A stretch of DNA of 8,278 nucleotides from Bacteroidota bacterium (GTDB lineage Bacteria > Bacteroidota > Kryptoniia > Kryptoniales > JAKASW01). Under the pieces are notes generated by a model. It did no database searches, had not been told where the DNA came from, and saw nothing but the letters and a program-made list of their open reading frames with translations. The stretch lies in the NCBI GenBank assembly GCA_021796055.1, contig JAJYOS010000253.1, positions 1 to 8,278 of the forward strand, read 5' to 3'. The position numbers and the translations under genes were made by a program. Of this stretch, positions 1 through 6,436 are shown in pieces (the first letter of the stretch is position 1; every line of letters begins with the position of its first letter).

Positions 1-626
1 CAAGTCCCTCCTAAAGGAGCCTGCCTTTTTGTCAATCGGGAAAATGGTTCAAAGATTAATCCAATAAGAAATGGGATAAAAGGTTTGTTTCTCTTTTTTG
101 CAAATAGTATATCCATACCATTTTCCTTCAACAAGGTAATAAAAGATGAGTATTGGATGAGGTTCTTATGCGTATCATCGTCATAAAAGTTAAGACTCCC
201 CTTTCTACTTGGAAATCTTACGCTCTCTTCACAAGGAAATGAAATATAGATAGTTCCCCCATTCTTAAGTGAATCTAACATCGCTAATGTCACTTTTTGG
301 TAGTCGTTGCAATGCTCCAGATTATGTGCCGAAATTACAGCGTCAAATGTATTTGAATACTTCGCAATCTCCGAGTGAAATGTTTTTGCTTCTGCCAAAA
401 TGAATCTATCGGCGTATTTATCAGGAGAATATGATTGATTGTAGCTACCGATGTCCAAGCCGACATAATAGACATCAGGTCTTAACGTTTTTACCTGATA
501 AGGACTATCGTTGCCGCAACCGATGTCAAAGACTTTTCCATCCTTAATAATTGAATCGATGAAGTAATACTTATTCTTTGGATTAATTAGTTTGCCGATG
601 GCACTCTTAATCTTCAGCACACTCAT
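1..626 (-). CDS. Class I SAM-dependent methyltransferase (3' end outside window)
   Basis: Reading from the ATG at 626 gives 208 uninterrupted residues to the window edge, so the C-terminus is missing. Seen: the SAM-binding motif I FDIGCGN at residues 33-39, an acidic second motif VGLDIG at 55-60, FDAVISAHNLEHC at 94-106 (post-motif region of Methyltransf_11/23-type enzymes), and a strand GGTIYISFP at 123-131. These support a small-molecule or sugar methyltransferase using S-adenosylmethionine in the cytoplasm; the substrate cannot be read. Start choice: GAGGG at 637-641 lies 10 nt before the ATG. The gene is strikingly AT-rich, with many A/T-ending codons (AAA, ATT, TTT), unlike all other genes here. 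Such methyltransferases are common in surface-polysaccharide clusters, so the window may touch the edge of a transferred cluster; this is inference. Confidence 0.85.
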   Translation of the reverse strand, partial: MSVLKIKSAIGKLINPKNKYYFIDSIIKDGKVFDIGCGNDSPYQVKTLRPDVYYVGLDIGSYNQSYSPDKYADRFILAEAKTFHSEIAKYSNTFDAVISAHNLEHCNDYQKVTLAMLDSLKNGGTIYISFPCEESVRFPSRKGSLNFYDDDTHKNLIQYSSFITLLKENGMDILFAKKRNKPFIPFLIGLIFEPFSRLTKRQAPLGGT

Positions 627-641
627 TTTCTTATTTCCCTC

Positions 642-951
642 GGTAGTGATATGCCTTTGCCCTGAAGTCTCCCGAATTTATCGTCTCCCCTGTTCAAGTG
701 CGAAGACACCACGGCCCGTCCCTCGGAAATCTGCCTGCTTTGCCGGACGGCGAGGCTTTGCCTTAACACATTCTCGAGGGATCCCTATCGCTCAGGGATC
801 GGCACGACTACCGGGATCTCTGCAGCGTTCTTCCCGGGGGCAACACTGCCAAAACCGTATTCATCTTACGAAAACCCCGGCTGATTTTCTTTCGCGTGCC
901 CATACTCGACACGGCGATCACAAATAATCCCGTAGCCGCCCCGGTTCATTC
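642..951. other. Gene-free gap between the AT-rich methyltransferase and the asparaginase
   Basis: No ORF here has both a plausible start and a recognisable protein. It is the 5' side of the methyltransferase and the 3' side of the asparaginase gene, and it marks the change from AT-rich to balanced composition. It contains the 780-800 inverted repeat and an 8-bp direct repeat GCTTTGCC (737-744 and 755-762). I see no clear terminator T-run or strong promoter for the methyltransferase. Confidence 0.6.
780..800. repeat. Perfect 7-bp inverted repeat, possible 3' hairpin
   Basis: GATCCCT (780-786) and AGGGATC (794-800) are exact reverse complements around a 7-nt loop. The site lies about 150 bp downstream of the asparaginase stop codon. 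It could form a hairpin in that mRNA's 3' region, but no U-tract follows on either strand, so it is not a typical intrinsic terminator. It may be a dispersed intergenic palindrome of the genome. Confidence 0.5.
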
Positions 952-1941
952 TTACTTATCCTTCCAGATCTTTACCTCGAACGTCCCCGACGAGGTCGCA
1001 ACTCCGCGGAACATCCCCGTCGTGTTGAAGTCCATATCGTAGTTCCCTTCCCTGTCAACGGCAATGACGCCGCCCACGTTGGGCTTGAGAAGCGTGTGAA
1101 TTATATAATGAACCGCGTCCTTCAGCGACATCCCCTTGTATGCCATCAGAGCGTTAATGTTGAACCCGACGGCATTCCGCATATATTCCTCGCCGATACC
1201 AGTTCCGGAAACCGCGCAGGTCTGGTTGTTTGCGTAAGTGCCGTCACCGACGAGAGGTGAATCTCCGATCCTTCCGGGCATCTTCCCGGTAAGGCCTCCC
1301 GTTGAAGTGCCGGCGGCAAGGTTGCCATATTCATCCAGGCACACGCAGCCCACTGTGCCGTGATCCTTTTCCTTGATTCTCTTCATCCACTTCTCGAGCT
1401 CGGTCTTTCTTTCAGGAGTGTCGAAGTAGCTGTTCGGTACGGGTTTCATTCCCATCTTCACCGCGAACGCGTCGGCGCCCTGGTACGCGAGAAGAATATG
1501 AGGAGTCTTCTCCATTACGAGCTTCGCGAGCGTGATCGGGTGAGCGACGTGTTCCACCCCGGCCACCGCGCCGCACTGGAGCGTTGCTCCGTTCATTATG
1601 GCGGCATCCAGTTCATGACGCCCGGCTGAAGTAAAGACGGCGCCTATGCCGGCGTTGAATTTCGGGTCGGTCTCGAAATATCTGATCACCTTCTCCACGG
1701 CTTCCATGCTCGTACCGCCGTTAGCCAGCACGTCTCTGCCGATAGTGAGAGCGTGCTTCATCGCGGCATAGTACTGAGCCTTCACGGCTTCGGGCATGGA
1801 TTCGCTAATCGTCCCGGCTCCGCCGTGTATGACGATAGTATACTTGCTGGTCCTCTCCTGGGCCCTGCCGCTGTCCGGCAATCCGACGACTATAACTGCC
1901 GTGATGGCGAGTGCAGCCAAAGTAAACATGTGCTTTCTCAT
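952..1941 (-). CDS. Exported plant-type L-asparaginase / isoaspartyl peptidase (Ntn hydrolase)
   Basis: A 329-aa protein. Residues 1-27 are a Sec signal peptide (Arg-Lys start, hydrophobic core 6-21, likely cleavage after GRA27), so the enzyme should act in the periplasm or outside. The mature part has the family's HGGAG (39-43), then HGTVG (194-198), where Thr196 is the expected autocleavage site and N-terminal nucleophile. Thr214 in GTSTGG and Thr247 in SGTG sit at the same spacing (+18, +51) as the second and third active-site threonines of E. coli IaaA. Arg224 and Asp227 in PGRIGDSPL match its substrate-binding Arg/Asp. The family hydrolyses L-asparagine and beta-aspartyl dipeptides; specificity cannot be read here. 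Start choice: AAGGAG at 1949-1954, 7 nt before the ATG. An in-frame start at 2124 only extends over the permease gene. The ATG overlaps the permease stop (ATGA), indicating translational coupling. Confidence 0.93.
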   Translation of the reverse strand: MRKHMFTLAALAITAVIVVGLPDSGRAQERTSKYTIVIHGGAGTISESMPEAVKAQYYAAMKHALTIGRDVLANGGTSMEAVEKVIRYFETDPKFNAGIGAVFTSAGRHELDAAIMNGATLQCGAVAGVEHVAHPITLAKLVMEKTPHILLAYQGADAFAVKMGMKPVPNSYFDTPERKTELEKWMKRIKEKDHGTVGCVCLDEYGNLAAGTSTGGLTGKMPGRIGDSPLVGDGTYANNQTCAVSGTGIGEEYMRNAVGFNINALMAYKGMSLKDAVHYIIHTLLKPNVGGVIAVDREGNYDMDFNTTGMFRGVATSSGTFEVKIWKDK

Positions 1942-3416
1942 TTTGCAGCTCCTTCCAGCGCGTCGGTTTGAATGCGCAGCTTGCTGTGCCACCTTCCGTA
2001 CATAAAATAGATCACGAGCCCGATCGCCAGCCAGATCACGAAGCGGAGCCAGGTGATTGTAGGGAGGCCCATCATAAGATATACACAGAACAGGATCCCC
2101 ATGATGGGTACGAAAGGTACCCACGGCGTTCTAAAGCCTCTCTTGGCATCCGGTTCCTTGACCCGAAGCACTAGGACGCCGACGCAAACGAGTACGAAAG
2201 CGAAGAGGGTGCCGATATTCGTGAGCTCCGCGGCTTCGCTTATGTTGGCGATGGCTGCGAAGAAGGCGACGAAGACCCCGGTTAAAATTGTGGTAACATA
2301 AGGTGTTCTGTATTTTGGATGGACTTTTGAAAAACTGGGAGGGAGCAAGCCGTCGCGCGACATCGAAAAGAAGATGCGTGGTTGTCCCATCTGGAACACG
2401 AGAAGGACTGCCGTAGTCGCGATGACGGCGCCGAAAGCGACTATCCCTGCCGCCCAGTCGAGATGGTTCATGTGGAGAGCCAATGACAGCGGTTCGGCGG
2501 TCGCCAGTTTCGCGTAAGGAACGAGTCCGGTAAGAACCAGCGCCACGGCTATATACAGGACGGTTGAAATCACAAGTGAGGCGATCATCCCGATTGGAAG
2601 AGTCTTGGAAGGATTCTTCGTCTCTTCCGCAGCTGTCGAAACCGCGTCGAAGCCGATGTAAGCGAAAAAGACGATCGCGGCGCCGGTCTGTATCCCCTTC
2701 CATCCGTTCGGCGCGAACGGCGTCCAGTTCTCCGGCTTAACGAAGAAAGCTCCGATTCCTATGAAGAAGAGAAGTATGACCAGCTTAATCACCACCATCA
2801 CGGAATTGAACCTCGCGCTTTCCTTTATCCCGATGACGAGTATATAAGTGATGAGCGCAACTATGAGCACGGCGAAAAGATTAAAGACGATCGGTACGCC
2901 GAACAAGTGCGGGGCTTTGTCGATCAACCCGGGGGTAGCAAGTGTAGTGCGGTAATCCGTCACGAGATACCAGGGGATCGTAATTCCGAATCCGCTGACC
3001 AATTCCTGGAAGTAGCCCGCCCAGCTTATGGCGACGGCGATGTTTCCGACCGCGTATTCGAGTATGAGGTCCCACCCGATTATCCACGCAATCAGTTCGC
3101 CGAGCGAGGCGTACGAATAAGTATATGCGCTGCCGGCGATAGGGATCATGGAGGCAATCTCGGCGTAGCAGAGCGCGGCAAATCCGCAGGCCACAGCCGT
3201 TAGAATGAAAGAGATGACAAGAGCGGGACCTGCCCCTGCGTAGTTCGCGCTTCCGGCAGCGGCAGTTCCGGTCATCGCGAAGATGCCGGCTCCGATAATC
3301 GCGCCGACGCCAAGCGTCGTCAGATCGAACGCGTTCAGGCTGCGTTTGAGTTTGTACTCTGGTTTTTCGCTATCCGCTATGATGTCGCTGAGTTTCTTGG
3401 TACGAAAAAGATTCAT
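1938..3416 (-). CDS. APC-superfamily amino acid permease, cationic amino acid transporter (CAT) type
   Basis: A 492-aa polytopic membrane protein with roughly 12 or more hydrophobic segments. Seen: the TM1 signature GVGAIIGAGIF at residues 36-46 (the unwound substrate-binding region of APC transporters), FAYIGFDAVSTAAEE at 251-265 (TM6 and following loop, very typical of the CAT subfamily 2.A.3.3), the loop LPPSFSKVHPKYRTPY at 358-373, and ELTNIGTLFAF at 397-407. Bacterial members are secondary transporters importing amino acids, often cationic ones, across the inner membrane; the exact substrate is inferred only from family. Start choice: GAGGT at 3424-3428, 7 nt before ATG 3416. The longer in-frame start at 3479 lacks such a site and adds residues unlike the family. 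It is the first gene of a two-gene unit: its TGA overlaps the asparaginase ATG by 4 bp. Confidence 0.93.
   Translation of the reverse strand: MNLFRTKKLSDIIADSEKPEYKLKRSLNAFDLTTLGVGAIIGAGIFAMTGTAAAGSANYAGAGPALVISFILTAVACGFAALCYAEIASMIPIAGSAYTYSYASLGELIAWIIGWDLILEYAVGNIAVAISWAGYFQELVSGFGITIPWYLVTDYRTTLATPGLIDKAPHLFGVPIVFNLFAVLIVALITYILVIGIKESARFNSVMVVIKLVILLFFIGIGAFFVKPENWTPFAPNGWKGIQTGAAIVFFAYIGFDAVSTAAEETKNPSKTLPIGMIASLVISTVLYIAVALVLTGLVPYAKLATAEPLSLALHMNHLDWAAGIVAFGAVIATTAVLLVFQMGQPRIFFSMSRDGLLPPSFSKVHPKYRTPYVTTILTGVFVAFFAAIANISEAAELTNIGTLFAFVLVCVGVLVLRVKEPDAKRGFRTPWVPFVPIMGILFCVYLMMGLPTITWLRFVIWLAIGLVIYFMYGRWHSKLRIQTDALEGAAK
1949..1954 (-). promoter_or_regulatory. Ribosome binding site deciding the asparaginase start
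   Basis: AAGGAG, 7 nt before the ATG at 1941, lies inside the last codons of the permease gene. It places the true start at 1941 rather than at the in-frame ATG at 2124. Confidence 0.85.
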
Positions 3417-3466
3417 CCAATTGACCTCATAGGTTATGTGATTGGAGTGAAATGTAGGAACAGGGG

Positions 3467-3472
3467 AATATA
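3467..3472 (-). promoter_or_regulatory. Possible -10 element for the permease-asparaginase unit
   Basis: TATATT reads on the minus strand about 50 nt upstream of the permease ATG, in a locally AT-rich stretch between the PhzF gene and the permease. No convincing TTGACA-like box is found 16-18 nt further upstream, so this is a weak proposal resting on composition and position. Confidence 0.22.
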
Positions 3473-3556
3473 AATGCAATAAGATTGTTGCTTTTGCGGT
3501 CTCGCCCGGTCATCTGAGCGCCCGACCCGTCTATGATACGGCACGCGATCGTAGAC

Positions 3557-4336
3557 TCACACTTCTATGGTACCGACAAGATAGGTCACAGCTTTTCCGG
3601 AGATCTTCACCTTGTCGCCCATGTCTTCGCAGAAAAGCTTCCCGCCTCTCTTCGAAATTTGCATTCCCGTCATGTGCTTCTTCCTCAGCTTTTCACTCCA
3701 ATAGGGGATCAGCGTCGTGTGCGCCGAACCGGTGACGGGGTCTTCGTTAATACCTGCCTGTGGCGCGAAGAAACGGGATACGAAGTCGGCATTCTTCCCG
3801 GGCGCCGTCACGATGACGCCAAGACAGTCGAGGCTCCTGATCTTCTCGAAATCCGGTTCGATGGCTTTCACTTCCTCTTCGTGTTCAAAGACAACGAGAA
3901 AATCTCGTGACTTACGTACTTCCAAAGGGCGGGCTCTCAACGCCTCCGCCAGTTCACCGGGCGCAGAGTACGGCTCGGCCGGCCGCCTGGGAAATATCAT
4001 CGACATAATATCGCCGCCGTAGACAACTTTGAGCAAGCCGCTCTTCGTTTTAAAATTAATCTCATCCCCTTCGTAACCGAGATGCTCCTTGAAGGCATAA
4101 GCAGTCGCCAGTGTGGCGTGGCCGCAAAGGTCGACTTCGACCACCGGAGTGAACCATCTCAACTCTATGTTGCCGTTCTTTTTCACGACGAAGGCCGTTT
4201 CGGCGAGGTTGTTTTCCGCCGCGATATCCTGAAGAGTATTGTCAGGGAGCCATCCATTTAGCATGCACACAGCCGCGGGATTCCCCCGAAACCTTTCATC
4301 AGTAAACGCATCGATTTGATAGATGGGGATTTCCAT
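3557..4336 (-). CDS. PhzF-family protein (phenazine-biosynthesis-like isomerase/epimerase fold)
   Basis: A 259-aa complete protein, a little short for the family. Seen in order: the N-terminal IYQIDAFTDERFRGNPAAV (5-23), NNLAETAFV (42-50) with Glu46 aligning with the catalytic glutamate of PhzF, RWFTPVVEVDLCGHATLATA (60-79) with the family's CGHAT turn, and DPVTGSAH (199-206), the second-half glycine-rich motif. The duplicated PhzF/diaminopimelate-epimerase-like fold is therefore intact. PhzF itself isomerises a phenazine precursor, but most bacterial members are uncharacterised and no phenazine genes are present, so a phenazine role should not be assumed. Start choice: homologues begin just before the VDAFT-like segment. 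AAGAGG ends 3 nt before this ATG (tight spacing), while the in-frame ATG at 4471 would add 45 residues unlike the family. It lies upstream of the permease on the same strand with a 140-nt gap, so it is probably a separate unit. Confidence 0.9.
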   Translation of the reverse strand: MEIPIYQIDAFTDERFRGNPAAVCMLNGWLPDNTLQDIAAENNLAETAFVVKKNGNIELRWFTPVVEVDLCGHATLATAYAFKEHLGYEGDEINFKTKSGLLKVVYGGDIMSMIFPRRPAEPYSAPGELAEALRARPLEVRKSRDFLVVFEHEEEVKAIEPDFEKIRSLDCLGVIVTAPGKNADFVSRFFAPQAGINEDPVTGSAHTTLIPYWSEKLRKKHMTGMQISKRGGKLFCEDMGDKVKISGKAVTYLVGTIEV

Positions 4337-4507
4337 TTTCCTCTTGTCCGTTGCGTAATTTAAACCAGAAGTAATATAACCGTCTAATGGACTGAAATTG
4401 AAACGACCGATCGAGGGAATGAAATCCCATCGCCACGTCTGACGGCTTTCCGCTGAACCGACCGCAGACAACGTCGTCCGTACGGAAGATAACAGGAGGA
4501 GAGGAAA

Positions 4508-5413
4508 TTAAGTAGCTTCAATTTGGCGCAGATCGCCGGCCGATTCCGGGACGCTTCCATAGAGCCTGCGCCAGGATTTCAAAATTGCTTCGTGTCCTTC
4601 GCGATGAGTAGGAAAGCTCAAGTGCCAGTTGATGTCTTCTTTCGCGCGCTTGTTCATGCACCTGACGCTCTGTAGCAGATAATCTGCTGTGTGCCACCCA
4701 GTGCGGGCTTTGCCAGGAAAGCCGGAATGCTTTCCGGTTTAGGTGCCCCGAGAGACCTTGCGACAAACTCCACGAGCTCCTTATACATTTCAGGTTCGTC
4801 GTCGCAGATGTTGAAAATCTTGCCGACTTTCGGCGTTCCGTTCTTGACTGCCGCGACAACGGCGTCCGCGGTGTCATCAGCGATGATAAGATTCCAGTAC
4901 ACCTTCCCGTTGTCTATGAGAGGGTATTTGCCGCTGCGAATTAGTTCATACATTGACACCGTGTAAGGCACATCGTATCCGTAGACGTTTCCGAACCTTA
5001 AAATAATTGCCGGAGGACAAGATTCGTCCACCCAATCTCCGTGACTCCTGCCGTATATGAACGTGACGCTCGCCTGTATGTAAAGCCTCACACCAACACG
5101 AAGCGACGCCCCGATGAGGTTCGTCGTCCCCTCGGTCCTTATCCTGTCGATGAGTACCCAATCATCAAGCGCCGTTATTATCGTAACGGCTCCGCGGACG
5201 CGAGCTGAATCACAACCTCACAGTCGGCCATTACTCTGAATAGTCCTTCGCGGTTGAACAACCCCCCCGCCTCGGGACGACACCATGGGAAGTCAACCAT
5301 TCGTCATGTTCTTCCGATCTGCTGAGCCCTACGACTTCGTATCCCATGGCAAGCAGCTGCGGGATAACCCTTTTCCCTATCACTCCCGTCGCCCCCACAA
5401 TAAATATCTTGAT
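4508..5413 (-). pseudogene. Broken NAD-dependent epimerase/dehydratase (extended SDR)
   Basis: Joining three frames yields one epimerase-like protein of about 300 residues. It begins KIFIVGATGVIGKRVIPQLL (Rossmann GxxGxxG), then LFNREGLFRVMADCEVVIQL, DWVLIDRIRTEGTTNLIGAS, YIQASVTFIYG, IILRFGNVYG, and ends with INWHLSFPTHREGHEAILKSW before TAA at 4508-4510. Frame breaks lie at the 7-C run 5262-5268, near 5180-5200, and near 4686-4700. Each is explained by one missing base (or two extra). Where homologues have the initiator Met, codon 5411-5413 reads ATC, so the start may also be lost. WVDESCPP runs directly into AIILRFGNVYG, where related epimerases usually have some 25-30 more residues, suggesting an in-frame deletion too. 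Side chains are otherwise well kept, so decay looks recent. Consensus errors are the alternative, but the neighbouring genes are intact. Former role: probably a nucleotide-sugar or related epimerase, substrate unknown. Confidence 0.85.
5171..5190. repeat. Perfect 7-bp stem, 6-nt loop hairpin inside the epimerase relic
   Basis: GCCGTTA (5171-5177) and TAACGGC (5184-5190) are exact reverse complements around a 6-nt loop. The hairpin falls in the interval where the reading frame changes for the second time, so the indel may be linked to this quasi-palindrome. Confidence 0.6.
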
Positions 5414-5423
5414 TTTCTGTTGC

Positions 5424-5610
5424 CCTACTCCGCTGACATGAAAAATTCGGGAGGCGTGATGACGGCCGGCGCTCATAACGGCGAGATCTGTAAATTTCAG
5501 ATCAACGAATATGGGCGCCACCGGTTAGACCGGAAAGCGGTTTGTTCCACTTCATCCGGCCGGCCTCCCGATTGTGAATTGGTCAAGCGGTTTCCGGCTC
5601 TACAAACAGA
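5424..5610. other. Short gap between epimerase relic and ybaK-like gene
   Basis: No gene is seen. It contains a 9-bp direct repeat AAGCGGTTT (5535-5543 and 5585-5593), a 7-bp inverted pair CCGGAAA/TTTCCGG (5530-5536 and 5591-5597), and a short CCGGT-TAG-ACCGG hairpin (5521-5533). None is followed by a T-run, so no terminator is assigned to the ybaK-like gene. Confidence 0.45.
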
Positions 5611-6075
5611 TCAGGGTTCCGCCATCTCTATGACCTTAGGCTCCACAAGCTTAGCAAAGTCCCTATAGGCCATCTTGACTAGTTCGCGATGAGAGCATGC
5701 GTTGAAGGCGATTTCTTCCTGCTCTACGAGGAGCCCGGACACGAAGACATCCATACCATAAATGTTGCCGAACGGCGGCATCGCTCCGAGCTCGCAGCCG
5801 TGAAATATTCCGGAGAATTCTTCCTCCGCGGCAAGCTCGACCTTATGCGCCCCGGTTACATCCCGTAACAAGTGCAAGTCGACCTTGTGAGACGCGGGGA
5901 GAACCGCCATGCAAAGCTTCCCGTCAATCTTCACGATGACTGTTTTAGCAAGCTGATCCGCCGGGACATGCGCGGTGTGGGCAATTTCCTGCGCCGTATA
6001 ACCGAGCGAGTGACTCATGAGGACATATTTTACCCCGTGGCTGTCGAGGTATTCTTTCAGCTTATCCAGAGTCAT
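5611..6075 (-). CDS. YbaK/EbsC-family aminoacyl-tRNA deacylase
   Basis: A complete 154-aa single-domain protein, usual for free-standing YbaK/ProX proteins. Seen: an N-terminal helix and LMSHSLGYTAQEIAHTAHVPADQLAKTVIV (19-48), which holds the family's conserved lysine (Lys44 in AKTVIV), and the GxxxP-type loop ELGAMPPFG (95-103) that lines the substrate pocket. Known members hydrolyse wrongly charged aminoacyl-tRNAs (for example Ala-tRNA-Pro or Cys-tRNA-Pro) in the cytoplasm, acting in trans beside prolyl-tRNA synthetase. Which tRNA this one edits cannot be told. Start choice: a near-perfect Shine-Dalgarno AAAGGAGGT at 6080-6088, 4 nt before the ATG. It stands alone: the epimerase relic begins about 200 bp downstream and the DoxX gene ends about 360 bp upstream. 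A promoter candidate lies near 6321-6349. Confidence 0.92.
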   Translation of the reverse strand: MTLDKLKEYLDSHGVKYVLMSHSLGYTAQEIAHTAHVPADQLAKTVIVKIDGKLCMAVLPASHKVDLHLLRDVTGAHKVELAAEEEFSGIFHGCELGAMPPFGNIYGMDVFVSGLLVEQEEIAFNACSHRELVKMAYRDFAKLVEPKVIEMAEP

Positions 6076-6079
6076 GACG

Positions 6080-6088
6080 ACCTCCTTT
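6080..6088 (-). promoter_or_regulatory. Strong ribosome binding site for the YbaK-like gene
   Basis: AAAGGAGGT is complementary to the 3' end of 16S rRNA over nine bases and sits 4 nt before the ATG. It fixes the start and indicates strong initiation. Confidence 0.85.
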
Positions 6089-6320
6089 CCAGATTCGTTG
6101 TTAAGTCCGGTTAGGACTCTTTCAACTACTTCCAGCGGGCGTCACCTGGCGAAATGATTCCGACGTACTACGGAGAAAAAGCTGCGGGAAGGATTTCAGG
6201 TTGGAGCTTGGGCATCACTCGAATTCCGGCCAAGGTGCCCTGACATGTCGTTCGGGACCGCCATTGTTGACCAACACAACGGAGACAGACTGTTGTCGCA
6301 CGGAAGGCGGTCTCGAGAGT
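6089..6320. other. Possible long 5' leader of the YbaK-like gene
   Basis: About 230 bp with no recognisable protein on either strand. The ORFs crossing it lack ribosome binding sites and known motifs. If the promoter candidate at 6321-6349 is right, this stretch is transcribed as an untranslated leader. I do not recognise a riboswitch class in it and see no clear attenuator hairpin with a U-tract. Confidence 0.35.
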
Positions 6321-6349
6321 AAGTTAGTTTTCTCCCCCGATAGTGTCAA
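6321..6349 (-). promoter_or_regulatory. Sigma70-like promoter candidate for the YbaK-like gene
   Basis: On the minus strand TTGACA (6344-6349, a perfect -35 box) is followed after exactly 17 nt by TAACTT (6321-6326, a moderate -10 box, 3 of 6 matches). It points toward the ybaK-like ORF. The predicted leader is long (about 235-240 nt). The -35 is part of a 16-bp palindrome. Confidence 0.45.
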
Positions 6350-6359
6350 CATGTTGACA
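6344..6359. promoter_or_regulatory. Perfect 16-bp palindrome, putative operator
   Basis: TGTCAACATGTTGACA is identical to its reverse complement over all 16 positions, as expected for a dimeric helix-turn-helix regulator site. It overlaps the -35 box of the minus-strand promoter candidate, a position where binding would repress. The other half-site offers a TTGACA on the plus strand, but no -10 follows it at proper spacing. The cognate regulator is not in the window and I do not assign a family. Confidence 0.5.
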
Positions 6360-6391
6360 AGTCCACGCGGAAGATTGGCCGTTCAGGATAT

Positions 6392-6419
6392 CTTTGCTTC
6401 GCGGGCCGGCGAATCCTTA
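6392..6419. repeat. Small imperfect hairpin downstream of the DoxX gene
   Basis: TTCGC and GCGAA flank a 6-nt GC-rich spacer (GGGCCG) just beyond the DoxX stop codon. The stem is short and has no T-run on the minus strand, so a terminator role for doxX is only possible. Confidence 0.3.
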
Positions 6420-6436
6420 TGGACGGATCGGGCAGA

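Noticed and set aside
624..782. Open minus-strand frame of about 53 codons ending in an ATGA overlap with the methyltransferase start
   Set aside because: The overlap is suggestive of coupling, but there is no ATG, no ribosome binding site and no recognisable protein; an open frame this short can arise by chance.
592..927. 111-codon plus-strand ORF over the methyltransferase start and the gap
   Set aside because: No ribosome binding site or known motif; its beginning is antisense to the methyltransferase N-terminus and the rest is low-quality sequence.
1942..2124. 61-residue N-terminal extension of the asparaginase from ATG 2124
   Set aside because: It lies wholly inside the permease gene in another frame. 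The internal start has a good Shine-Dalgarno site and immediately gives a proper signal peptide.
2131..2703. 190-codon minus-strand ORF within the permease gene
   Set aside because: Arg-rich frame-shifted shadow of the permease, which is intact and strongly conserved in the other frame.
4337..4471. 45-residue N-terminal extension of the PhzF-like protein
   Set aside because: The added residues are unlike the family and no ribosome binding site precedes ATG 4471.
4477..4486. Palindrome TCCGTACGGA upstream of the PhzF-like gene
   Set aside because: Perfect but only 10 bp, not next to a promoter box I can support and without a T-run; too short to call a site.
4518..4877. 119-codon minus-strand ORF
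   Set aside because: Arg/Ser-rich shadow in the wrong frame of the epimerase relic; the neighbouring frame carries the conserved C-terminus.
4654..5091. Treating the 145-codon ORF as a complete small epimerase
   Set aside because: It begins mid-protein at an internal Met, lacks the Rossmann nucleotide-binding start and ends out of frame; it is one fragment of the broken gene.
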